NCBI GenBank assembly: GCA_021151605.1
Contig: JAGKWZ010000312.1
Coordinates: forward strand, 1-6,669
Origin: Verrucomicrobiaceae bacterium
GTDB lineage: Bacteria > Verrucomicrobiota > Verrucomicrobiia > Verrucomicrobiales > Verrucomicrobiaceae
Direction: 5' to 3'
Length of the DNA: 6,669 nt
In this document: positions 1 to 6,200 of the stretch, piece after piece
How positions within the stretch are numbered: position 1 is the first letter of the stretch
Layout: each line of letters begins with the position of its first letter
The notes under the pieces: generated by a model
Databases searched by the model: none
What the model saw: only the letters and a program-made list of their open reading frames with translations
What the model was told of the DNA's origin: nothing
Translations under genes and position numbers: made by a program

Positions 1-91
1 CGGAGGGGTGGGGGCCATGCGCGCAGGGGGATAGCGAGATGCGACAGCGATGCCAGCGACATTCCGGGAAAGTGATCCAAACGCCGCTGAC

Positions 92-766
92 CTACTCCTC
101 CACTGGCACGAACTGTCGATAATGATCCGCCGCCGTTTGATTGTGACGAGCGAGTAGCGAGCCGAGCTTTGCAGCGTCTCCTTCGCGGAAAGCGCGCACG
201 ATGGCCTGATGGTCCTGATTGGCAGTCTCCATGTCCGGCGGTTGTGTTCGCTGAAAGGCAAGCCGGTGCAGGCGCTCCCATTCAGTCAGCAAGGAGTGGA
301 GAGTTTGCTCCGCTCGCGTAAAGCCCGCGATACGGCATGGCAGCAGATGAAATTCACGATTCGCGGCTTCAAAACCCGCCCGATCACCCTGCCGAGCGGT
401 GCTTTCCAGACGTTCCAGAAGCCTGTCCAGCTCGGCGAGGTGCTCCTCCGTGAGGTTGGGCAGGGCTTTCGCAGCGGAGAGTCCTTCCAGAGCGCCAAGC
501 ATGGCAAAGATTTCGCCGAGGGAAGAAACCTCCACCGGGGTGACACGCACACCCGTGTGGGGGCGGATCTCCACGAGCCGCTCCGTCTGGAGTTGGCGTA
601 GCGCCTCACGCACAGGGATGATGCTGACCTGGAAACGCTTGGCGAGGGCATCAATCACAAGGACCTCTCCTGGCTTCAGAGCGCCACCGACGATCTCCGC
701 ACGCAGGGCCTCATAGACGGCCATGTGCTTCGTGGGGACGGTGACCACGGATTTGGATGTCACCAT
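92..766 (-). CDS. GntR-family transcription regulator, FadR/FCD subfamily
   Basis: A 224-residue protein of the usual size for FCD-type GntR regulators, which are cytoplasmic dimeric DNA-binding proteins that respond to small carboxylic acids or related metabolites. Residues about 15-78 form the winged helix-turn-helix, with the family pattern LKPGEVL, the recognition-helix segment VSIIPVREALRQL, and the wing RPHTGVRV. Residues about 85-215 are the helical FCD ligand domain. Its metal-binding histidines are visible at H140 (in REFHLL), H186 and H208. The acidic residue normally four before the first histidine (DxxxH) is N136 here, a conservative change that could alter metal binding. The ATG directly follows the khpA stop (TAAATG), with AAGGA just upstream, so translation is probably coupled to khpA. 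The ligand and target genes cannot be told from the sequence; any regulated operon may lie beyond position 1. Family assignment is firm, function is open. Confidence 0.93.
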   Translation of the reverse strand: MVTSKSVVTVPTKHMAVYEALRAEIVGGALKPGEVLVIDALAKRFQVSIIPVREALRQLQTERLVEIRPHTGVRVTPVEVSSLGEIFAMLGALEGLSAAKALPNLTEEHLAELDRLLERLESTARQGDRAGFEAANREFHLLPCRIAGFTRAEQTLHSLLTEWERLHRLAFQRTQPPDMETANQDHQAIVRAFREGDAAKLGSLLARHNQTAADHYRQFVPVEE

Positions 767-1087
767 TTAGTCCTTCGCAGCCCGAGCTTCGCGGGCCTGC
801 TCCTGTTCTGGGGTTTCCTCCGCTTCGAGATCAGTGGCAGCCCCGACTCGGAGACTGATTTTGATACCGTGCTTTTCTGCCGCTGTGTTCATTAAGGAGC
901 GAATCGAGCTGATGGTCAGCCCATTTTTACCGATCACATGACGCACGTCCTGAGGCGCAAGTTCCACTCGGTAAACCACCGCGCCTGAGGCGTTATGCCC
1001 GACGGCGATGCTCGCTTGCTGGGGGTGGTCGATCAGATTGGAGACAACGTAGGCCAGGAATTCGCGGAGAGCTTCAGGGGCGTCCAT
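767..1087 (-). CDS. khpA: KhpA-like KH-domain RNA-binding protein
   Basis: A small single-KH-domain protein of the KhpA (YlqC) family, which in other bacteria binds RNA, often with KhpB, and is typically encoded just after rpsP, as here. The start at 1087 gives 106 residues. The N-terminal REFLAYVVSNLIDHP matches the family opening, and the KH signature VIGKNG (GKNG at residues 53-56) is followed by the expected SIRSLMNTAAEKHG helix and a beta strand. The last 20 or so residues form a charged Glu/Ala/Arg tail beyond the KH fold. An upstream in-frame TTG at 1117 would add ten residues, but it lies inside the U-tract of the preceding terminator and the added residues are not family-like, so ATG at 1087 is preferred. 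Neither start has a clear ribosome binding site. The stop abuts the GntR start. The usual rimM and trmD do not follow. Confidence 0.88.
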   Translation of the reverse strand: MDAPEALREFLAYVVSNLIDHPQQASIAVGHNASGAVVYRVELAPQDVRHVIGKNGLTISSIRSLMNTAAEKHGIKISLRVGAATDLEAEETPEQEQAREARAAKD

Positions 1088-1115
1088 AATGGAAGAGGTG
1101 ACGTTTGCGATGTCC

Positions 1116-1151
1116 AAAAAAAAGCCGCCGGTGATAAGATCACCCGGCGGC
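1116..1151 (-). terminator. Intrinsic terminator between rpsP and khpA
   Basis: Read on the minus strand, a GC-rich hairpin is followed by eight uninterrupted T. The arms are GCCGCCGGGTGAT and ATCACCGGCGGC, separated by the loop CTT. They pair along 12 bp with one bulged G. It begins 22 bp after the rpsP stop and its T-run (1123-1116) runs into the khpA leader. This is a textbook rho-independent terminator. Because no room is left for a separate khpA promoter downstream, it probably acts as a partial terminator that lowers khpA and GntR expression relative to rpsP. Confidence 0.9.
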
Positions 1152-1173
1152 GTTGAAACTCTGACGAAGCAGA

Positions 1174-1425
1174 TTACTTCGCCGCAGCGATACGAGCGTT
1201 TTTGATCAAGCTCTTCACGGTGGGGCTAGGCTGGGCACCTTTGGCGATCCACGAGTCCACTTTAGCCAGATCGAGAATGGCGTTGCCTTTCTCGATAGCA
1301 GGATTGTAACTACCGAGGATTTCCAGGAAGCGACCATCACGCTTGAAGCGCTGATCAGCAGCTACAACGCGATAAACGTGGCGCCCGTGGGCACCTTCCT
1401 GACGGAGACGAAGAACAACAGCCAT
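1174..1425 (-). CDS. rpsP: 30S ribosomal protein bS16
   Basis: An 83-residue protein, the normal length for bS16, a component of the body of the small ribosomal subunit needed for its assembly. The sequence follows the family throughout: the start MAVVLRLRQEGAHGRHVYRVV, then AADQRFKRDGRFLEILGSYNP at residues 22-42, and GAQPSPTVKSLI at residues 63-74. The ATG at 1425 is the natural family start, but the preceding AT-rich leader (CTTAAATAAATC) has no Shine-Dalgarno sequence. It is followed by a strong terminator and then khpA, the classic neighbour. A promoter candidate lies at 1460-1489. The identity is secure. Confidence 0.97.
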   Translation of the reverse strand: MAVVLRLRQEGAHGRHVYRVVAADQRFKRDGRFLEILGSYNPAIEKGNAILDLAKVDSWIAKGAQPSPTVKSLIKNARIAAAK

Positions 1426-1459
1426 GATTTATTTAAGTGGGACTTTTTCGAGGGAGGCG

Positions 1460-1489
1460 GATAGTGGTGGCGAAGAGTCTGAAATCAAG
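1460..1489 (-). promoter_or_regulatory. Candidate promoter of rpsP
   Basis: On the minus strand, CTTGATT (1489-1483) is separated by 17 nt from ACTATC (1465-1460), 34 nt before the rpsP start codon. TTGATT is a fair sigma-70 -35 box, but ACTATC is a poor -10 box. Support comes from a near-identical arrangement at 1889-1860 ahead of the basic-protein gene. A start site near 1453 would give a leader of about 28 nt. Inference from pattern only. Confidence 0.35.
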
Positions 1490-1514
1490 GCGTTTTTTGG
1501 GGTTTCTCCGTGTC

Positions 1515-1531
1515 TAGCTCCCAAAGAGCTA
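1515..1531 (-). other. Small hairpin between the basic-protein gene and rpsP
   Basis: TAGCTC and GAGCTA form a perfect 6-bp stem around a 5-nt loop (TTTGG on the minus strand), about 50 bp after the basic-protein stop. No U-tract follows, so it is not a convincing terminator. It could stabilise the 3' end of the upstream transcript or be chance. Confidence 0.2.
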
Positions 1532-1583
1532 TCTGACGGCCGAAACCTTCGCTGATAAAGATCCTCACTTTTCCACCAGGTAA

Positions 1584-1820
1584 TTACTCAGCGGCAGTCT
1601 CTTCCACTGCTGCGACGACGGCCTCAACAGCTTCAATGGAGGCTGGCTTCACGGCTTTCTTGGCGGCAGCCTTTTTGGCTGGGGCTTTCTTGGCGGCCTT
1701 TGGCTCGCTCTTGGCGGCGCGGGCTTTGCGGCTCACTCCAGCTTTCACGAGTGCCTTTTTACGGGCGATGTAAGCTTTGCGGCGGCGGCGTTTGATGGTC
1801 TTGTTAAGTTGCTGGCCCAT
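1584..1820 (-). CDS. Small very basic Lys/Ala-rich protein with acidic tail, function unknown
   Basis: A 78-residue protein with two opposite halves. Residues 1-30 carry a dense basic segment (IKRRRRKAYIARKKALVKA) resembling the RNA-binding extension of small ribosomal proteins. Residues 33-59 are low-complexity Ala/Lys/Pro with AAKKAPAKKAAAKKA units like those of histone H1, chlamydial HC2 and AlgP tails. Residues 60-78 switch to an acidic Ala/Val/Glu tail (IEAVEAVVAAVEETAAE). It has no membrane segment or signal peptide, and probably binds nucleic acid or ribosomes in the cytoplasm. Its place upstream of rpsP on the same strand, 158 bp away, fits either a ribosome-associated or a nucleoid role. 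I do not recognise a named family. The start is the ATG at 1820; no Shine-Dalgarno sequence is visible. The consistent basic-then-acidic design, in the frame with the best codon use, supports a real gene. Confidence 0.8.
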   Translation of the reverse strand: MGQQLNKTIKRRRRKAYIARKKALVKAGVSRKARAAKSEPKAAKKAPAKKAAAKKAVKPASIEAVEAVVAAVEETAAE

Positions 1821-1859
1821 GTAGGTGGTCTAGTTGGTGGTTACGGGAAAAACGGCCCG

Positions 1860-1889
1860 GAGAGTGGCACCTTCCGCAGGCGAATCAAG
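1860..1889 (-). promoter_or_regulatory. Candidate promoter of the basic-protein gene
   Basis: On the minus strand, CTTGATT (1889-1883), a 17-nt spacer and ACTCTC (1865-1860) lie 39 nt before the start codon. Spacing, boxes and flanking CC and CCG match the motif ahead of rpsP, which suggests a shared sigma factor or regulator. The -10 box is poor for sigma-70. It lies within the 124-bp divergent region shared with ribE, in which I see no FMN riboswitch. Confidence 0.33.
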
Positions 1890-1944
1890 AGCGGATTCTC
1901 AGGAGAGCTTGCGTGGAGCTACCTGAGGCTCTACACAGCAGCCC

Positions 1945-2553
1945 ATGTTCACCGGCCTCGTCGAATCCACCGGCACCGTCCTCAGCCTCGAACCTCGTGG
2001 CGAAAGCGCGCGCCTGACCCTCAATGTCGGCCCCATGGCCGCAGAGCTTACCCAGGGGGAAAGTGTAGCCGTCAATGGTTGCTGCCTCACCGTCACTGGC
2101 TTCGACCCAAATGAGCAAACCGCCAGCTTTGACCTGCTCATGCAGACCCTCCGCGTCACCAGCCTGGGCGATCTCACCTCCGGCAGCCTCGTCAATCTGG
2201 AGCGCGCCATGGCCATGGGCGCACGCTTTGGCGGTCATCTCGTGCAGGGGCATGTCGATGCCACCCTGCGCGTGCTCGACTGGAGTCTTCACGGCCAGGA
2301 CCACCGCCTCGAAGTCGAACTCCCCGCCGAGCATCGTGGGCTCGTGATCCCGAAAGGCTCCATCTGTCTCGATGGCATCTCCCTCACCGCCGCCGAAGTC
2401 ACCCCGACCAGCGTCGTCTGCTGGATCATCCCGCACACCCGTCAGGTCACCCATCTGCACACCAAACAGATCGGCGACCGCCTCAATGTCGAGTTCGACA
2501 TGCTCGGCAAATACGTCCGCGAACTCGTCAAAGCCCAGCTCGCGCAGGCCTGA
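1945..2553 (+). CDS. ribE: Riboflavin synthase, alpha subunit
   Basis: Riboflavin synthase converts two 6,7-dimethyl-8-ribityllumazine molecules into riboflavin and a pyrimidinedione, the last step of riboflavin synthesis, as a cytoplasmic trimer. At 202 residues it has normal length and both lumazine-binding barrels. The first starts with MFTGLVE and contains GESVAVNGCCLTVTG (38-52) and LGDLTSGSLVNLERA (74-88), then GGHLVQGHVD (96-105). The second contains PKGSICLDGISLTA (136-149) and IIPHTRQVTHL (161-171), then IGDRLNVEFD (176-185). Residues corresponding to the known active site are present: F2, S40, C47, H103, K137, S146 and D185. The start is fixed by the invariant MFTG. The ribosome binding site is weak (GAGG 16 nt upstream). 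The gene stands alone and divergent from the basic-protein gene; no other rib gene or clear FMN riboswitch is visible. Confidence 0.97.
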   Translation: MFTGLVESTGTVLSLEPRGESARLTLNVGPMAAELTQGESVAVNGCCLTVTGFDPNEQTASFDLLMQTLRVTSLGDLTSGSLVNLERAMAMGARFGGHLVQGHVDATLRVLDWSLHGQDHRLEVELPAEHRGLVIPKGSICLDGISLTAAEVTPTSVVCWIIPHTRQVTHLHTKQIGDRLNVEFDMLGKYVRELVKAQLAQA

Positions 2554-2994
2554 GCCGGGAGAAGACTCTGGCAGGCAGTGAGTTCAGCGACGAGGGAGGA
2601 GAGGAGGTTCGCGGCGGTGGCGCTGGAGGCAGCGGGCTGCGTTTTAAGTGCGTTCACGAAGGCCACGATCTGGAGCTGTTCAGTGCTCATGGGAAAAGTC
2701 AGCCGAAGAAACAAGAGTTGGTGTCCTCGTGGATGATGCCGAGGGTAGCCTCTAGCGATTTGGCTTCTGGGCGAGGCGGGTAGCGATTTTCAGCCAGCTA
2801 ACCGAGAGCGCGAAGTTTTCGAGTATGCCACAGGCCTGTTTGAGCGGCCGCCGTATTGTTTGCACCCGTGCCGGGAGCGTGCGCACCTGAGCCGTCACGG
2901 ATTACAATAGGGCTGCGGCGTCTCGTGCGACATGCTGGGGGATGTCGAGCGCGGGAATCCGATGGCTGCTACAACCAGACCCAGATGCAGGATG

Positions 2995-3021
2995 TGATCA
3001 GCAAGTTGGACGTGCTGATCA
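2995..3021. repeat. Perfect 9-bp inverted repeat
   Basis: TGATCAGCA at 2995-3003 and its exact reverse complement TGCTGATCA at 3013-3021 flank a 9-nt spacer. Each arm contains the palindrome TGATCA. It could be a regulator operator, an RNA hairpin or part of the boundary of a mobile element that begins 19 bp later. No T-run follows, so a terminator is unlikely. Confidence 0.5.
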
Positions 3022-3039
3022 TGAGTTGAGACGGTAGCT

Positions 3040-3205
3040 TAGACCAGTTCTCGAAAAGAATGTCTGAAATGACCGCGAGCACGGCGGCTTGGGTGGCAAG
3101 GAAAGAACGAGGAGGCTATTAGAACAATAGCTGACGAGTGAATGACGTCGCCAATGAGGCTGCCCCGCCGTCGTGAATATGACAGACATTTCGAGAACCG
3201 GTCTA
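3040..3205. mobile_element. MITE-like palindromic element, 166 bp, TA-flanked
   Basis: The left end (3040-3066) reads TAGACCAGTTCTCGAAA, four extra bases AGAA, then TGTCTG. The right end (3205-3183), read on the opposite strand, gives TAGACCGGTTCTCGAAA then TGTCTG. These are 23-bp terminal inverted repeats with one mismatch and one 4-nt insertion. A perfect central hairpin, GCTATT (3115-3120), loop AGAAC, AATAGC (3126-3131), lies at the midpoint of the element, and the arms share ACGGCGG between end and centre. Pairing stops exactly at the outer TA on both sides, as expected of the TA target of IS630/Tc1-mariner elements. It encodes no protein, so it would need a transposase supplied from elsewhere. 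It ends 84 bp before the GH16 start codon. A structured regulatory RNA or other palindromic repeat is the alternative. Confidence 0.6.
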
Positions 3206-3289
3206 GATGGGCGAATGCGAAAGACAGGGAGCAAAAGGGCTATCCTTTCCAGGGCGGGGCATGGTAAAAAGAGGGTTAACCGCTGACGA

Positions 3290-6200
3290 ATGCCCGACCT
3301 CGCCTTTCTCCGAATCCTTGTCCTCCTCACGCTCGCGATGCTTGCCATGCCCGGTGGTGTGGCTTTCGCGGTGCCACCTGCACCGGCGCATCTGATGCCG
3401 ACAGCTCCGGCGCTTGCGGGGCAGGTGGGTTTGACGTGGAATGCGGCCTTGGGGGCCACGAGTTACAGTGTGAAGCGGGCCACGGCGGCTGCGGGGCCGT
3501 TTACGACGATCAGTTCGCCGACGGCGACGAGTTTCACGGACACGACGGCGGTGGCGGGCACGCGCTACTATTACCGCGTAACGGCGGTGGATGGCACGGG
3601 CGAGGGCGCGGCGTCGCTGACGATCAGCACGACGCCTTCCATCGTGGTGGACAATGCCTCTCCCTCCGGCGTGACTCTCACGGGCACCTGGACGGCGAGC
3701 ACGGCAATCGCGGGATTTTACAGCACGAATTATCTGCTCGATGGCAATACGGGCTCCACTGGCGGCAAATCGGTGCGGTTCACGCCCACGCTGCCGTTCG
3801 CGGGGCGCTACGATGTCTTCATGCGATGGTCGTCGGACGCGAGCCGGGCCACGAATGCGCCGGTGGATGTGAATGCCACGGCGGGCACCACCTTTATGAG
3901 AGTGAATCAGCAGACGAATGGCGGCACCTGGGTGAAGCTGGGTGCGTTTGACTTTGCCGCGGGCACGACGGGTAATGTGCTGCTGCGCAACGACGGCGCC
4001 AACAACTGGGTGATCGCCGATGCGGTGCAGTTCGTGCTGAACGAGCAGCCGCTGCCGGGCTACACGCAGGTGACGTTTGTGGATGAGTTCGACGGCGCAG
4101 CCTACAATGCCGCGGCGTGGTCGGTGTATGACAGCCGGCCGAACAATGCGGTGAGCGGCGGCCAGCTTCACCTTGGCACGACGTGGGACGGCACGAACTG
4201 GGTGGAGGGCGGGCTCTACACCTCGCAGTTCATGCAGCGCTTTGGCTACTACGAGACGGTGATGCAGGTGGGCCGCGATGACGGGCTGAACAATGCCTTC
4301 TGGCTGCTCACACCGAACAGTGTCTCGAACAATGTGGACTCGCTGGAGATCGACATCACCGAGGCGCACTACCACGACGAGCATCACATGAACGTGCATG
4401 ATTGGAAGCCGGTCCATGTGGGCAGCGGCACGACGCTGGCGGTACCGGGCATCTATCCGGGCTATCACACTGTGGGGCTGGAGTGGTCGATGGATGGCGT
4501 GCTGCGCTGGTATTGGGACGGAGCGCTCGTGCGCACCATGACGGCCTCACAGCTCGCGGGGTATGAAAACATGACGCCGATGCAGGTGATGTTCAGCACA
4601 AAGGTGATCCCGTTTGCCGGCACGCCGGGACCGCTACTCGACGGCTCCAGCATGGACATCGCGAACGTGCGCGTGTGGATGAAGCCGGGCTGGGGTGGTG
4701 CGTTGGATGGCAACTGGGGCACGCCGTCGAATTGGGGCCCGGATGGTGTGCCCGCTGCGGGCGAGGCGGCCATCTTCAACCGTGCCACCACACGCACCAC
4801 GGTGTCGATGGCCGGGGACAAGAGCGTGAAGGAGCTCTACTTCTCTACCCCCGAGTGCCCGGCGATGATGCTCGCGGCTGGTTCCTTCAAAATCCTACTC
4901 GGGGCGCTGGCCTCCGGCACGGGCGTGGGTGGCATCGTGGTGAATGGCGATGTCACCACCGCGCAGACGATCAATACCGCCATCCAGGCGCAGAACCCGC
5001 TTACCTTTGCCAACTACAGCACCGCATCCACGGCGGCGCTGAATATCAACAGCGTGCTCACCAGCACTGCCACAGGTCGGCCGCTCACGCTCGCAGGCAA
5101 TGGCCGCGTGACGATCAACAGCGCCATCGGCTCCAGCTTTGGCACGATCACGAAGGTGAACAGCGGCGCGGCATGGCTGACGAACGCGAACGCCTTCACC
5201 GGCACGCTCGACATTCAAAACGGACGCGTCGTCATCAGCCATAGCGATGCGCTTGGAGCCACCGCTGGCGAGACAACCGTGACCAGCGGTGCCTCGCTGT
5301 CGCTCGCGGGCGGTGTGAGCGTCACGAATGCCGAAACGGTGCATCTTTCCGGCAATGGCGAGACCGGCATGTCCGGTGCGCTCGATGTGGAGGACAGCAG
5401 CGCAGTGAGTTTCAGCGGCGTGCTCGTGATGGATGCTGCGGCACGAATCGGCAGCGGTTCCGGAACAGGCACGCTCACTCTCGCGAGCAATCTGGATACG
5501 ACCGCTGGTGCATTTGCGCTCAGCTTTGCCGGCAGCGGCACCACGATCGTGAATGGAGCCGTCAGCGGCGCGGGAAACGTCACTAAAACTGGCGCCGGCA
5601 CTCTGCGGCTGAATGGAATCGCCTCGCACACCGGCGGCACGACCGTCTCGCAGGGCATACTCATCACGAATCTCAGCTCGCTGCCATCCGCTGTCGTGAA
5701 CAACGCCACGCTCGTCTTTGACGACGCTACCGACCAGACCGTGAGCAACAACTGGGGCGGCACCGGCACCTACCTCAAGCAAGGCGCGGGCACGCTCACC
5801 TTCGCCGGGACCATGAGCACGCCCGGAACGCTGGAATTGCAGGCGGGCATGGTAAAACTCGGTGCCGGCGAGCGCTTCAACAGCTCGCTCGATCTCACGG
5901 TGAATGCGGGAGCCATCTTTGACCTGAACGCCTTCTCCGAGACGCTCGGACCGGTCGTGCTCGTCGGTGGCAGCATCGTGAACAGCACCGGATCATCGTC
6001 GCAATTTCTCGCGGGCAGCAGCTACGACGTGCGCAGCGGTACTATCAGCGCCCGACTCGGCGGCAGCGCCACTTTGACCAAGACCACCAGCGACAACGTC
6101 ACCCTCAGCGGTGCCAATAGCTTCACCGGCGGCAGCATCGTGCAGGCAGGCACACTCGATCTCGCAGGCAGCCTCAACAGCAGCATCACCGTCGCTGGCG

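Larger units (their letters stand above)
2554..3289. other. Long gene-poor region between ribE and the GH16 gene
   Basis: This 736-bp stretch has no convincing gene. The minus frame from ATG 2690 (MSTEQLQIVAFVNALKTQ...) reads like protein for about 45 residues, then continues as the antisense of ribE to 2442. A minus frame 2898-2752 (GTG start, 48 residues, Arg-rich) and a plus frame 2856-3029 (TTG start, ending TQMQDVISKLDVLIMS) look like fragments, but neither matches a family I can name. A 9-bp direct repeat TAGCGATTT lies at 2753 and 2781. The right part holds a perfect inverted repeat (2995-3021) and a MITE-like element (3040-3205). The picture fits decayed insertion-prone DNA. Confidence 0.5.

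Noticed and set aside
1..62. Possible next minus-strand gene starting at ATG 62 (MSLASLSHLAIPLRAW...)
   Set aside because: Only about 20 codons are in view, and there is no clear ribosome site or recognisable sequence; another ATG at 18 is equally possible.
1821..1944. FMN riboswitch ahead of ribE
   Set aside because: The 124-bp leader is short and I do not see the conserved RFN-element segments; ribE appears unregulated by this means.
1885..2460. Minus-strand open frame (191 codons) across ribE
   Set aside because: Lies opposite a full-length riboflavin synthase with all catalytic residues; no recognisable domain.
2548..2578. Terminator after ribE (GCCTG...CAGGC)
   Set aside because: Only about 5 bp of stem with a large loop and no T-run follow the stop.
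3142..3267. Plus-strand 41-codon frame starting MTSPMRLPRRR
   Set aside because: The AGGAGG at 3110-3115 is too far (about 27 nt) from its ATG, and the frame straddles the edge of the palindromic element; probably chance.
3019..3459. Minus-strand frame crossing the palindromic element and the signal-peptide region
   Set aside because: Its first half is antisense to the GH16 gene and its second half is element DNA; no domain seen.
3203..4468. Long minus-strand open frame (421 codons) opposite the GH16 gene
   Set aside because: Arg/His-rich, domainless translation that mirrors the G-ending codons of the plus-strand gene, which has clear FN3, golvesin-like and GH16 domains.
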